The translations under genes were made by a program, and so were the position numbers. The notes under the pieces are model-generated. The model was not told where the DNA came from and searched no databases. It saw only the letters and a list, made by a program, of their open reading frames with translations. 64,000 nucleotides of DNA from an uncultured Nitrospira sp. (GTDB taxonomy: Bacteria > Nitrospirota > Nitrospiria > Nitrospirales > Nitrospiraceae), in NCBI GenBank assembly GCA_902500775.1, contig CABVRZ010000019.1, positions 1 through 64,000 of the forward strand, given 5' to 3'. This document shows, piece by piece, positions 10,551 to 19,865 of the stretch. Numbering within the stretch: position 1 is the first letter of the stretch; every line of letters starts with the position of its first letter.

Positions 10551-11918
10551 ATGAACGCAAAGATTCTCATCGTTGACGACGATCCCGACATCGTCCTGAT
10601 GCTGGAGGATCGGCTGCAATCCTCGGGATATGAGACCGTTGCAGCACTCGAGGGACAACAGGCGCTTGATCTCATTGTTCAAGAGTCGCCTCACCTCGTC
10701 CTGCTAGATCTGACGCTTCCCAAGCTGTCCGGCCTTGATGTGCTTAAGCGTTTGGCTCAGATAAAGCCGTTGGATAGCCCTCCGGTCATTGTGATGACCG
10801 CCCATGCCTCCATTCAAGCCGCTGTCGAGGCTATGAAAGAAGGCGCGTACGACTTTTTGACCAAGCCGCTCGATAATGACCATCTCCTCATCGTCATCCG
10901 TAAAGCGCTGGAGCGAGACGCACTCCGACGGCAAATCGCATATCTTCGCTCTGAAGTAGACGGCCGTTACGCCAATATCGTCGGTAACAGCCCATTAGTC
11001 CGTTCCGTCGTTGAGGCAGCCCAGCGAGCCGCCAAGTCCGATGCAGGGGTGTTGCTGCTGGGAGAGAGCGGAACCGGAAAAGAACTCTTTGCACGCTCGA
11101 TTCATCAGTGGAGCCCTCGCAGTGCGATGCCGCTCATCGTCATCAACTGTGTGGCGCTGACCGAGACGCTGCTTGAGAATGAACTCTTCGGGCATGAACG
11201 GGGGGCGTTCACTGGAGCAGACCGGCAACAAAAAGGGAAATTGGAAATGGCCGACGGAGGTACGGTCTTCCTTGATGAAATCGGCGACATGCCGCTCACA
11301 TTGCAGGCCAAGTTGCTCCGCGTGCTTCAAGATCGGGAGTTCCAACGAGTCGGTGGGTCCAAGAACGTCTCAGTCAACATCCGTATCATCGCCGCCACCA
11401 ACAAAGACCTCCGCCAGGCGGTTAAGGCTGGCCAGTTTCGAGAAGATCTCTATTTCCGTCTCAATGTCGTCACCCTGACCCTTCCTCCACTCCGGGAGCG
11501 ACAAGGAGATGTCCCGTCTCTTGCACAATTCTTCTTGGAACGACACACGCGGGATGCTAAGCGTCTCGGTATGGTCCTGAGTACAGCCGCCTTAGAGGCG
11601 TTAACACGATACCCATGGCCTGGGAACATCCGGGAACTTGATAACGTCATCGCACGAGCCGTCGTCCTCAACCCCAAAGACACAATCGAACCGGATATGT
11701 TGGCACTCCTGTCGGATGACGCGGACCTCCGTCGACATGAGGATGATACACTACTCCCCTATCTCGACCTGCCCTACCATGAGTCGATGGAACACCACAG
11801 CCGATACATCATCACACGTGCCATGGAACGGGCCGAAGGCAATCAAACCAAAGCAGCTGACTCACTCAAACTCCAGCGCACCTATCTCGCACGCCTCCTC
11901 AAACACCAAAAGGTCTAA
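10551..11918 (+). CDS. Sigma-54-dependent response regulator, NtrC type
   Basis: The 455-residue protein has a receiver domain (acidic pocket D9-D11, phosphoacceptor D53, T83, K105), an AAA+ domain with Walker A GESGTGKE (171-178), the sigma-54 contact loop GAFTGA (218-223) and Walker B VFLDEIGD (239-246), and a Fis-type helix-turn-helix at the end (NQTKAADSLKLQRTYLARLL). It should activate sigma-54 promoters when phosphorylated. No histidine kinase is encoded next to it, so it is an orphan regulator here and its targets are unknown. The start has only a weak ribosome binding site. Confidence 0.94.
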   Translation: MNAKILIVDDDPDIVLMLEDRLQSSGYETVAALEGQQALDLIVQESPHLVLLDLTLPKLSGLDVLKRLAQIKPLDSPPVIVMTAHASIQAAVEAMKEGAYDFLTKPLDNDHLLIVIRKALERDALRRQIAYLRSEVDGRYANIVGNSPLVRSVVEAAQRAAKSDAGVLLLGESGTGKELFARSIHQWSPRSAMPLIVINCVALTETLLENELFGHERGAFTGADRQQKGKLEMADGGTVFLDEIGDMPLTLQAKLLRVLQDREFQRVGGSKNVSVNIRIIAATNKDLRQAVKAGQFREDLYFRLNVVTLTLPPLRERQGDVPSLAQFFLERHTRDAKRLGMVLSTAALEALTRYPWPGNIRELDNVIARAVVLNPKDTIEPDMLALLSDDADLRRHEDDTLLPYLDLPYHESMEHHSRYIITRAMERAEGNQTKAADSLKLQRTYLARLLKHQKV

Positions 11919-11920
11919 CC

Positions 11921-12048
11921 GGAAGCTGAAAAAGTCCGCCAGCAGCGTCCTCCTCGCATCGCCCAGAGGTTCAACGTACCGAAGCGTGTCCCTCCTCTCC
12001 TCGCTTGCTGCGATCTTGCTGAATGGCCTTTATGTGCGTCCTACAGGT
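11921..12048 (+). repeat. Dispersed repeat, CTGAAAAA-TCCGCCAGC family, copy 1
   Basis: Directly behind the response regulator lies CTGAAAAAGTCCGCCAGC, then GCGTCCT, a CGCCCAGAGGTTCAACGTA stretch and a CTCCTCGCTTGCTGCGATC block. The complement of 49735-49950 carries the same blocks in the same order. It forms no open frame of its own and fits a dispersed repetitive intergenic element. The remaining bases up to 12170 hold nothing recognisable. Confidence 0.65.
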
Positions 12049-12170
12049 ACTGTGGCGCGAGTGCCGCATGGAAATTCAAGCAAAAGTTTTGGGAATGACC
12101 GAGCTGTACGCAAGCTGCTACGCCACCCATCGTACTCGGCCAGACAGCACAGTGCTGACGAGTCTTAGGA

Positions 12171-12920
12171 TCAGTGGGATATGTCGCGAGAGGAACGTGC
12201 GTCCAAGCGAATCAGCCCGGTACGGGCGTCGTGCTCCGCTTGTGTGTAGCGTTCGATCGTTCCAATGTCCGACCAGTAGCCATGAAGATCATAGCCAAGT
12301 ATCGGTTCTCCCCGTTCGATGGCCGCCACATAGGGATCGATGACTGACGATGCAACCCCCTTCGGTACCTGCTGAAGCAACCGGGGATGAAGGATGTGAA
12401 TCCCGGCGAACATACGCCGTGCAACCACCGCAGCCCCTGTCCGGCCTCGTCCAGTAATGCGCACGATCTTATCCTGAGTCCCTACCTCGACCAAACCCCA
12501 GCGTTCGGCATCCTGATCTTCCCGCAAGACCAAAGTGGCGGCCGCTCCACGCGAGCGATGAAACTCCCATACAGCCCCAAGGTCCAACTCGAACAACGTA
12601 TCCGCGTTCAGAATCAACACCGGTTCCCCTGAAAAATATGGCTCGGCTTTCTTAATTCCTCCGCCGGTCCCAAGGATGATCGGCTCATGCGAATAAATGA
12701 TCCGCATCCCGAACTTTGAGCCGTCACCTAAGGCCTGCTCGATCATCGGCCCCAAATGGTGCAGATTGATGACGACCTGGTGAAATCCATGCCGTTTCAG
12801 CAGCAGCAGGTTCCAGACAATGAGCGGCATCCCAGCAACCGGGAGTAACGGCTTCGGTATCGTATTCGTCAGCGGTCTGAGGCGAGTCCCAAGACCTGCG
12901 GCAAGAATCATGGCTTTCAC
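12171..12920 (-). CDS. murU: MurU-like sugar-1-phosphate nucleotidyltransferase
   Basis: The 249-residue protein is an NTP transferase with the signature AAGLGTRLRPLT near residue 7, KPLLPV, GTGGGIKK, and NADTLF for the catalytic aspartate. By family alone it could be a mannose-1-phosphate guanylyltransferase or glucose-1-phosphate enzyme. The neighbouring upstream gene looks like AmgK, and such a pair in pseudomonads converts recycled MurNAc to UDP-MurNAc (AmgK then MurU). I therefore favour MurU; substrate is inferred from context. The gene follows amgK by 67 bases in the same direction, the gap being filled by a GTGCTGAG repeat. Confidence 0.72.
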   Translation of the reverse strand: MKAMILAAGLGTRLRPLTNTIPKPLLPVAGMPLIVWNLLLLKRHGFHQVVINLHHLGPMIEQALGDGSKFGMRIIYSHEPIILGTGGGIKKAEPYFSGEPVLILNADTLFELDLGAVWEFHRSRGAAATLVLREDQDAERWGLVEVGTQDKIVRITGRGRTGAAVVARRMFAGIHILHPRLLQQVPKGVASSVIDPYVAAIERGEPILGYDLHGYWSDIGTIERYTQAEHDARTGLIRLDARSSRDISH

Positions 12921-12925
12921 AGGAT

Positions 12926-12988
12926 CCAGTGCTGAGGACTGGGTGCTGAGTCGACAATTCGATGCTCAGTCCTCATGCCTCAGTCCTC
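12926..12988. repeat. GTGCTGAG dispersed repeat between the amgK and murU genes
   Basis: AGTGCTGAGGACTGGGTGCTGAG is followed by an inverted partner GCTCAGTCCTC and a further CCTCAGTCCTC, so the spacer can fold into a hairpin (GAGGACTG with CAGTCCTC). The same words occur at 3145-3180 and 21306-21420. Confidence 0.65.
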
Positions 12989-14082
12989 TATTGCAATTCC
13001 GGCACATACGGGGTGAGGTGTTTTCGGAGCGGTTCCAACTCCTGATACTTTTGAAGATTCCGCTTCACGTAACTCAGGACGCGAGGAATATCCGCCAAGA
13101 ACTTCGGGTTACCTTTAACACGATCAATGTAGACGAACCGACCGGCTGCCTTCAGATTCCGCTGGATGCTCGTGAGATCGAATACTCGGCGGAAGACCGT
13201 TCGATCCGTCCAGCCCGCGTTTTGGTCGGCTATTTGATCGAGATAATACTCCACCAACTCATCGACCAATGCCTCATCAAGTTGAATGTACGCGTCCCGC
13301 ACCAGCGACGCCAAATCATAGGTGGCCGGTCCCATCAATGCATCCTGAAAATCGATCACGCCAAGCCGCGTTCCATCAACCATCAGGTTACGCGAATGAT
13401 AATCACGGTGCGTAAAGATCCGCGGTTGCTTGGCCAACTGATCAGAAATATTCTCGAATACTCGCCGAATAGCCGTTGCATCAACCTCGGCCAAGGGTCT
13501 GCCGTTCCTTGCTTCGACTCCGTACTCCAGAAAATGATCGAACTCCCACATCAGTAGCGGGGCATCGAACCCACGATGAAACGCAAGACACGTGTGATCC
13601 TCGAGCCGGATGGCATGGGTTTGCATCTGAACTAACACATCGATGGCTTGCCGGTAATACGACTTCACCTGAGCCTGATCGGCACGACCCACGGCGTCTG
13701 CTAATGTCATATCGCCAAAGTCTTCCAAATACAGCAGTCCTGCCGACTGATCATAGTAGTAGAGTGTCGGCACGGGGACCTTGACCTTGGCCAAATGTGC
13801 CCGAATGTTGATGAACGGCAATTCCGCAATCTGATCTGCCGTGCCACTGACCGCCTCCTCAGACTGTTTAAACCCTTCCGGTTCAGCAAGCTGCATCACG
13901 ATCACAGAATGCGGTGGCCCTCCCGTAAGCGTTGCTCGAAAATACCGCCGGTTGGAAGCATCTCCAGCCAGTGGGATCACCTCGCGCAACGCCAACCTTG
14001 GTGACAACCGGGTTTCAATGGTCCGAGCAATGAGTGGGTGATTCGGGGGTACCGGACGCGTTACAGAATTCGCTGAGGACAT
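12988..14082 (-). CDS. amgK: AmgK-like anomeric sugar kinase (aminoglycoside phosphotransferase fold)
   Basis: The 364-residue protein has the APH kinase fold. It carries LAGDASNRRYFR near 38-49 (nucleotide loop), the catalytic loop HRDYHSRN (225-232) and the metal site IDFQD (243-247), followed by GPATYDLASLVRDAYI. That last combination is typical of AmgK, which phosphorylates MurNAc and GlcNAc at the anomeric position in peptidoglycan recycling. The next gene encodes a MurU-like transferase, which supports the role. Other APH-fold kinases are possible, so the symbol is an inference from motif plus context. Confidence 0.75.
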   Translation of the reverse strand: MSSANSVTRPVPPNHPLIARTIETRLSPRLALREVIPLAGDASNRRYFRATLTGGPPHSVIVMQLAEPEGFKQSEEAVSGTADQIAELPFINIRAHLAKVKVPVPTLYYYDQSAGLLYLEDFGDMTLADAVGRADQAQVKSYYRQAIDVLVQMQTHAIRLEDHTCLAFHRGFDAPLLMWEFDHFLEYGVEARNGRPLAEVDATAIRRVFENISDQLAKQPRIFTHRDYHSRNLMVDGTRLGVIDFQDALMGPATYDLASLVRDAYIQLDEALVDELVEYYLDQIADQNAGWTDRTVFRRVFDLTSIQRNLKAAGRFVYIDRVKGNPKFLADIPRVLSYVKRNLQKYQELEPLRKHLTPYVPELQ

Positions 14083-14260
14083 ATGGGCGGATTATACCCA
14101 CGATACCGCAGCTTGTCACGAAGACCATCGGAAAGCATCAGAGAAAATCGTCGCTGCATGAGGGAATCGGCAAGGGACGATCTCTCGCAACTGCACAAGC
14201 CTGTCATAACCCCTGCATGAACCATGTAGATCAGAGTGTGTGGGCCTTGCGCGGCGAGCG

Positions 14261-14653
14261 TCAGACAGGCTTCGCGCGCGCGACGACAAACTGGGAGAAT
14301 CGGCTGAACCCAGCCGCACCCACCGCCGCGCCAACCGTATCGGCAATCCAGTCGAATACACTCGACTCTCGAAACGGGACGAAGGCTTGATGAATCTCGT
14401 CACTGATCCCATACAACGAGGTGAAGACGATCGCCAACAGTATGGCCTGCCGTCTCCATACTTCACGTGAGCTCCCTTGAAGGGCGCGGCAACACAAGGC
14501 CCCTAACACCGCAAATTCTGCGGCATGCACGACTTTATCACTGAAGAACGTCACAAATGGCACCTGCTCTTCAGGGTGCGACTGTGACGAGATGTAGAAA
14601 ATGAGGGCCGCATAGGCACAGACCGGTCCCCACAAACGCAGAAAGCCATTCAT
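14261..14653 (-). CDS. VanZ-like membrane protein
   Basis: The 130-residue product has about four hydrophobic segments and the family landmarks DKVVHAAEFAVLGAL and SDEIHQAFVPFRESSVFDW, which identify the VanZ-like family. VanZ itself gives low teicoplanin resistance, but most chromosomal members have no known role. I start at the ATG at 14653, which has GGGAGAGG about eight bases upstream; an ATG seven codons earlier is possible. It is convergent with nothing and divergent from the GH57 gene. The 178 bases down to amgK hold no visible feature. Confidence 0.8.
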   Translation of the reverse strand: MNGFLRLWGPVCAYAALIFYISSQSHPEEQVPFVTFFSDKVVHAAEFAVLGALCCRALQGSSREVWRRQAILLAIVFTSLYGISDEIHQAFVPFRESSVFDWIADTVGAAVGAAGFSRFSQFVVARAKPV

Positions 14654-14752
14654 ATCATTTCCCTCTCCCGCCACCTCGCCAAAAATCTGTCCTCAGATTG
14701 CATGCCCATACCCCCTATGACATACTGAAAAAAACGAAGGGAATCCGCGACG

Positions 14753-16954
14753 ATGAAGCAGGTCCACATCTGTTTTCTCTGGCACATGCACCAACCCTAT
14801 TACACGGACCCCCTGGCCGCATCCGCCAGTATGCCGTGGGTCCGTCTGCATGCGACCAAGGCCTACTATGATATGGCCTATGTACTCCAACGATTTCCAG
14901 AGGTGCGTGCCACATTCAACTTTACCCCGTCGCTCCTCTTACAGTTGCAAGAGATCGGAACCGGAACGGTACTGGATCTTTTTCTCGAGCATACCCAACG
15001 ACCAGCGGCAACTCTCACACTGGAAGAAAAGGCTTTTCTGGTTCGGCATTTCTTCTCTGCCAATTGGGCCACGATGGTCCGCCCCTATCCTCGGTACCAT
15101 GAGTTGCTGGTCAAACGGGGGTTGGACGTCAACGGTCAGGATCTTCCTCGGATTGCCCGTCACTTTTCAACACAAGAACTCCTGGATTTGCAAGTCTGGC
15201 ACAACCTGGCCTGGTTCGGATACGGCACCGTCCAACAGTATCCCCGCCTCGCCGATTTGCGCCAGAAAAATCGCGGCTTCACTGAGGACGACAAACAGGA
15301 AGTGCTTGCATTGCAACGCACCGCAGTCCAAGCGATCGTACCTCTGTACCGGCAGCTCATGGAACGGGGCCAAATCGAGCTCACCACAACTCCCTTCTTC
15401 CATCCGATTCTGCCGTTGGTGATCGATTCTGACATCACCCGGCGCGCAAGGCCCGATCTCCCCTTGCCGGCCCGATTCCGGGCTCATGAAGATGCGGAGG
15501 CACAGCTCAAAGAAGCCGTCCTCTTTCATCAACAGACGTTCGGGCAGCCTCCGTCAGGCCTGTGGCCGTCAGAAGGTTCTGTGTGTCCCGAAATGCTCCC
15601 GCTGGTCCATCGGGCTGGTCTTCGGTGGTTGGCCACCGACGAAGGCATTTTGGCGAGGACCCTAGCAATGAACGGTCTCCCATGGCACCGATCATCTGCC
15701 CTCTATCAACCATACCATGTCGGTGACGCTCAGCAACCTCTGACCATTCTGTTCCGTGACCGTGAGATCTCCGATGCCTTCGGATTTGTCTATCACAAAA
15801 CGACGCCGGAAGCGGCTGCCGATGATGTCACACGACGGTTACAAGGAATCATCCACAATAGCCCACAAGACCGACTGATCATCGCCATCGTGTTAGACGG
15901 CGAAAACCCATGGGAACATTACCACGATGGAGGGGAACAGTTCCTTTCACTCCTCTATAAAAGCTTAACCCACCATGCATTGGATGAGGCTGGATACCTG
16001 ACAGTCCAGTCTTCCACGATCTCCAGCGCCCTGACATCCGTCCCACCCGCCCAACACCTTTCTGCCCTGCATTCAGGGTCCTGGATTAATTCCGACTACA
16101 AGATTTGGATCGGACACGAAGAAGACAATCAGGGGTGGGATCTCCTCGGACACACTCGCACGCAACTGATCAATCGTGTGCCGAGTCTTCCACCTGATCG
16201 CGCCAAGGCCGCGTGGTGGGAGCTCTACGCCGCTGAAGGCAGTGATTGGTTCTGGTGGTACGGAGATGATTTTGACACCGACTTCAAACCTGAATTCGAT
16301 CGACTCTTCAGAACCCATCTTCGCAATGTCTGGACACACATGGGTCTGCCACCTCCAGACCAACTCAACCATTCAATCTGTGCGAGAGCCATGCCGCTTG
16401 AGTCCGAACTGGTTCAACAACCAGTCAGCCTCATCACACCCACGATCGATGGCATGGTGACCAACTTCTTCGAATGGCGAGGAGCAGGCAGCATCAGCAC
16501 CCAGCCGCCTCTCGGAGCCATGTGGAAAGCTGACGGAATTTTTACAGGCATCCTTTTTGGCTGGGATCTCAGTCGGTTTGTCATGCGATTTGACCTCGAC
16601 GAGGCTACCCTTCAGAAAGAGGGACTCGCGGTCGATATCCTGGTGGAAGGCCCACAGTCTAGAAACCGGCTCACGTTTCCCCTCTCCTTATCGGGCCAAG
16701 GAGAATTTCAACTCTCTTGCCAAACCACAACAGCCACGTGGCATACGGTGGGCTCCCACCAGTCCATCAACGCGCAGACTATCCTCGAGTTGGCAATCTC
16801 TTGGAAGGATCTTGGTCTGGAAGCAGGGCATACCATTCGACTGTCAGTCGCAGTGCGGGAACACGACCTTGAAGTGGCCCGTTATCCCGGTCAAAGTCCT
16901 GCCGTACTCACCGTGCCTGGACCGGAATTCGAAGCAGGAATGTGGAGAGTGTAA
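14753..16954 (+). CDS. Glycoside hydrolase family 57 protein
   Basis: The 733-residue protein begins with the GH57 pattern FLWHMHQPYY and contains GLWPSEGSVC, whose E274 matches the family nucleophile, and DGENPWEHY, whose D382 matches the acid/base residue. GH57 enzymes include alpha-amylases, amylopullulanases and 4-alpha-glucanotransferases; substrate cannot be told from this sequence. The C-terminal 200 residues form a beta-rich accessory domain. No signal peptide is seen, so it should act on cytoplasmic glucan such as glycogen. galT follows downstream and could belong to the same sugar metabolism. Confidence 0.9.
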   Translation: MKQVHICFLWHMHQPYYTDPLAASASMPWVRLHATKAYYDMAYVLQRFPEVRATFNFTPSLLLQLQEIGTGTVLDLFLEHTQRPAATLTLEEKAFLVRHFFSANWATMVRPYPRYHELLVKRGLDVNGQDLPRIARHFSTQELLDLQVWHNLAWFGYGTVQQYPRLADLRQKNRGFTEDDKQEVLALQRTAVQAIVPLYRQLMERGQIELTTTPFFHPILPLVIDSDITRRARPDLPLPARFRAHEDAEAQLKEAVLFHQQTFGQPPSGLWPSEGSVCPEMLPLVHRAGLRWLATDEGILARTLAMNGLPWHRSSALYQPYHVGDAQQPLTILFRDREISDAFGFVYHKTTPEAAADDVTRRLQGIIHNSPQDRLIIAIVLDGENPWEHYHDGGEQFLSLLYKSLTHHALDEAGYLTVQSSTISSALTSVPPAQHLSALHSGSWINSDYKIWIGHEEDNQGWDLLGHTRTQLINRVPSLPPDRAKAAWWELYAAEGSDWFWWYGDDFDTDFKPEFDRLFRTHLRNVWTHMGLPPPDQLNHSICARAMPLESELVQQPVSLITPTIDGMVTNFFEWRGAGSISTQPPLGAMWKADGIFTGILFGWDLSRFVMRFDLDEATLQKEGLAVDILVEGPQSRNRLTFPLSLSGQGEFQLSCQTTTATWHTVGSHQSINAQTILELAISWKDLGLEAGHTIRLSVAVREHDLEVARYPGQSPAVLTVPGPEFEAGMWRV

Positions 16955-16960
16955 TTATCG

Positions 16961-17047
16961 TAAGGGGTAAAGGGGTGAGAAGAGGTTCGGCCGATTCCAT
17001 CCGGTCCCGCGTTGAGTCTTCTAACTCCTCATCCCTTACCTTTTACC
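16961..17047. repeat. Imperfect inverted repeat downstream of the GH57 gene
   Basis: TAAGGGGTAAAGGGGTGAGAAGA is loosely complementary to TCTTCTAACTCCTCATCCC plus TTACCTTTTACC 40 bases later. It could fold as a long imperfect hairpin and serve as transcript end, but no T-tract follows. I treat it as a repeat with possible terminator function. Confidence 0.4.
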
Positions 17048-17052
17048 TAACT

Positions 17053-17183
17053 AGTGGCCTGTAACGATTAGAGCAGTAGTGCGATCCTGACCACGGGACA
17101 CATGATGCGCACTGTGAATATGCGAATTCCTAGAAGTAAAGCGAAACAACAAACTACTACTGAATTAACTGTTACAGTCCACT
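17053..17183. mobile_element. MITE-like insertion (131 bp) directly in front of galT
   Basis: The ends are inverted repeats: AGTGGCCTGTAAC at 17053-17065 and GTTACAGTCCACT at 17171-17183 match at 12 of 13 positions, and similarity continues inward to about 28 bases (CAGTAGT on both sides). The outside bases CT/AG extend the symmetry. The inside is 75 bases without any gene. This is the form of a non-autonomous miniature element. It ends one base before the galT ribosome binding site (AGGAGG), so it probably supplies or blocks the galT promoter. Confidence 0.65.
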
Positions 17184-17194
17184 AGGAGGAACCG

Positions 17195-18199
17195 ATGCCC
17201 GATTTACGACGTGATCCGATAGTCGGTCGCTGGGTGATTATCTCAACAGAACGCAGCGGTCGCCCGCATGACTTCATTACGCCTCAACCAGCCCGAACAA
17301 ATTCTACGTCGCTCTGTCCATTTTGCCCTGGACAGGAACGGCTGACTCCGAAAGAAATCATGGCCTATCGCCCTCAACCGGCCACTCCCAACGCACCAAA
17401 CTGGACCGTTCGGGTCGTCCCGAATAAATTTCCGGCGCTCCAGGTTGAAGGCGAGATGGGACGCGAAGGGATCGGTCACTACGACCGAATGAACGGGATC
17501 GGAGCCCATGAAGTCATCATCGAAACCCCAACCCATGTCGAAGGGCTCGCCGAGATGCCGACGAAGAGAATCGAGGATACGCTCTGGGCCTATCGCGACC
17601 GGATCCTGGATCTCCGCAAAGACCTGCGACTCCGCTATATTTTGATTTTCAAGAACCATGGATCGTCCGCCGGAGCCACACTGGAGCACAGCCATTCCCA
17701 ATTGATCGCCCTCCCAATCATCCCAACCAGCGTGCAGGAAGAGCTGGATGGATGCCATCAGCATTACCAGCAAAAAGAACGGTGCATCTACTGCGATATC
17801 CTTCGGCAGGACCTGTCTGATGGGACACGGGTTGTGGCGGAAAACGCCGAGTTCCTCTGTGTGACCCCCTTTGCACCACGCTTTCCGTTCGAGATGTGGA
17901 TTCTGCCCAAGCGGCATGCGGCCTACTTCGAAGAGAGTCAAAAGTCCCAATTCGAGTTTCTTGCGCCGATTCTTTCTGAATCGCTGCGCCGGATGGACGC
18001 AGTCTTGGCGCGTCCACATTACAACTTCATCCTGCACAGTTCTCCGCTGCATGAGAAAACCGGGGACTACTACCACTGGCACCTGGAGATCATTCCCAAA
18101 CTCACACAAGTGGCGGGCTTCGAGTGGGGAACGGGGTTCTACATCAATCCGGTCTCCCCAGAGGAGTCGGCGAAGTTTCTCCGTGAAACAGGGGTCTAA
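17195..18199 (+). CDS. galT: Galactose-1-phosphate uridylyltransferase
   Basis: The 334-residue HIT-superfamily enzyme exchanges UMP between UDP-glucose and galactose-1-phosphate in the Leloir pathway. It shows the zinc cysteines CPFC (41-44), the phrase VVPNKFPAL, GAHEVIIETP, and the catalytic HSH of EHSHSQ (H165, S166, H167). A strong ribosome binding site, AGGAGG, stands seven bases before the ATG. Length is normal for bacterial GalT. The MITE-like insertion ends immediately before this site. The next gene starts directly at its stop codon, so the two are likely co-translated. Confidence 0.93.
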   Translation: MPDLRRDPIVGRWVIISTERSGRPHDFITPQPARTNSTSLCPFCPGQERLTPKEIMAYRPQPATPNAPNWTVRVVPNKFPALQVEGEMGREGIGHYDRMNGIGAHEVIIETPTHVEGLAEMPTKRIEDTLWAYRDRILDLRKDLRLRYILIFKNHGSSAGATLEHSHSQLIALPIIPTSVQEELDGCHQHYQQKERCIYCDILRQDLSDGTRVVAENAEFLCVTPFAPRFPFEMWILPKRHAAYFEESQKSQFEFLAPILSESLRRMDAVLARPHYNFILHSSPLHEKTGDYYHWHLEIIPKLTQVAGFEWGTGFYINPVSPEESAKFLRETGV

Positions 18200-19594
18200 G
18201 TGCCTACCCGCTTCCGCGTGGAGGATCCCGCCCTAGCAGGGACCCTTCGCCGCATTGAAGAGAGTGTCCGCCGGAACGGCGGCAGAACATGGGTGGTGGG
18301 CGGTACTGTCCGCGACCTCATGCGCGGGCAACAGCCTCGTGATCTGGACCTCGAAGTGACCGGCCTCCCACCGGGACAGCTTCATGCCTTGTTGTCTGAA
18401 CAGTTCTCCGTCCAATTCGTAGGAAAGGCCTTCTCCGTATTCAAACTCCAAGGTCTTCCCGTTGACATCTCTATTCCCTCCTGCCTCCACTCTGCCGAGA
18501 CCACGTCGGTTCCTGGCCTGCTACGACAGGCCGATCCCAACATGCCGATCGACGAGGCACTTGCACGACGTGACTTCACCATCAACGCCATGGCCTGGGA
18601 TCCGGACACCAAGGAGTTACGCGACCCATTCAATGGTCGAGAGGACCTTGCGGCTGGTCGACTGCGCCATGTGTCACACCAGTTCGTGGAGGATCCCTTG
18701 CGGGTGCTCCGAGGCATGCATCTTGTAGCCCGCTTCGAGCTCAGCGCGGCACCAGACACCGTCGTCCTCTGCCAAACACTGTCCCAAGAGGGACATCCCA
18801 GTGAGCGCCTATGGGAAGAATGGAAGAAGTTACTCCTTCTGAGTCGAAGGCCATCCCTTGGACTCCACTTTCTGAAGCAATGCGGATGGCTCCGCTTTTA
18901 CCCAGAGCTTGCCGCGCTTCAGGACTGCCCTCAGGATCCTTACTGGCACCCTGAAGGCGACGTCTGGGTCCATACGCTCCACTGTTTGGATTGGTGTGCA
19001 GCCGAACGCACAGGTACGGAACGCGACGATCTGATTGTGGGATTGGCGGTACTCTGCCATGACTTTGGAAAACCGGCCACGACCAAAGACGATGGTGGAC
19101 ACATCACATCGCGAGGACATGAATCGGAAGGAACCAGACCAACAACAGACTTTCTCGAACGGCTGACCACCCAACAGGACGTGATCGATGACGTAGTTCC
19201 CTTGGTGCAGTGCCATCTCCGTCCCCGTGCGCTGTTCGATGTTCAGGCGTCGGACGGTGCGATCCGACGCCTCGCCAAGCAGGTTACACGCATCGACCGC
19301 TTAGTACGCGTTGCAAGGGCCGATCACGCGGGTCGTCCGCCGAAAGTATTCGATGGGTTTCCCGCTGGGGACTGGCTCCTGGCCCGCGCCACAGCGCTGG
19401 CAGTCGATCGGCAAGTCCCGCTGCCCATCATAATGGGGCGGCATCTTCTAGAGCTTGGGGTTCAGCCCGGGCCTGACATGGGCCGAGTCCTCGATGACTG
19501 TTTCGAGGCGCAACTGGATGGGGAATTCTTAACACTGGACGAAGGGCTTGCCTACACCAAGCGCAAACTGTCGGCATCACGTCAGCACATCTAG
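18200..19594 (+). CDS. cca: CCA-adding tRNA nucleotidyltransferase / poly(A) polymerase family with HD domain
   Basis: The 464-residue protein has the class II nucleotidyltransferase head: VVGGTVRD (32-39), DLDLE with metal aspartates D48 and D50, and RRDFTINAMAWD. An HD phosphohydrolase domain follows, with HD at 287-288 in LCHDFGKP. The likely job is adding or repairing the tRNA 3-prime CCA; in lineages with split A- and CC-adding enzymes it could do only one part. The GTG start directly abuts the galT TAA, which indicates translational coupling. Confidence 0.9.
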   Translation: MPTRFRVEDPALAGTLRRIEESVRRNGGRTWVVGGTVRDLMRGQQPRDLDLEVTGLPPGQLHALLSEQFSVQFVGKAFSVFKLQGLPVDISIPSCLHSAETTSVPGLLRQADPNMPIDEALARRDFTINAMAWDPDTKELRDPFNGREDLAAGRLRHVSHQFVEDPLRVLRGMHLVARFELSAAPDTVVLCQTLSQEGHPSERLWEEWKKLLLLSRRPSLGLHFLKQCGWLRFYPELAALQDCPQDPYWHPEGDVWVHTLHCLDWCAAERTGTERDDLIVGLAVLCHDFGKPATTKDDGGHITSRGHESEGTRPTTDFLERLTTQQDVIDDVVPLVQCHLRPRALFDVQASDGAIRRLAKQVTRIDRLVRVARADHAGRPPKVFDGFPAGDWLLARATALAVDRQVPLPIIMGRHLLELGVQPGPDMGRVLDDCFEAQLDGEFLTLDEGLAYTKRKLSASRQHI

Positions 19595-19670
19595 CCTGTC
19601 TCTTGACCGTACAGCTGCACGCAGACATCCCCCCTTGCCCCTTGACTACAATCACACGTATGATCTGAAT

Positions 19671-19865
19671 ATGCAGGTCCAACTGAGTCACCCATCACGG
19701 TCGATCGACGTGAAAGGCCCGAAGCGAGCCAAGGACGTGCTGCGCGAGCTGAATCTCGTCGTTGAAGCACACTTGGTTATTCGGGGTGACGAGTTAGTCA
19801 CCGAAGATGAGATGCTCCTCGATCAGGATCAGATTGAAATCCGACCAGTGATTTCAGGCGGATAG
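19671..19865 (+). CDS. ThiS/MoaD-like sulfur carrier protein
   Basis: The 64-residue product has a ubiquitin-like strand pattern and ends in ISGG, the di-glycine tail that is adenylated and thiocarboxylated in ThiS, MoaD and TtuB proteins. It may donate sulfur for thiamine, molybdopterin or tRNA thiolation; the sequence alone does not decide. I use the ATG at 19671 because an upstream in-frame start would add 41 residues of unlikely composition overlapping cca. No clear ribosome binding site is seen. It lies 76 bases behind cca, on the same strand, which mildly favours a tRNA-related role. Confidence 0.8.
   Translation: MQVQLSHPSRSIDVKGPKRAKDVLRELNLVVEAHLVIRGDELVTEDEMLLDQDQIEIRPVISGG

Noticed and set aside
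19642..19664. TTGACT and TATGAT before the ThiS-like gene as a promoter
   Set aside because: The spacing is only 11 bases, too short for a sigma-70 promoter.
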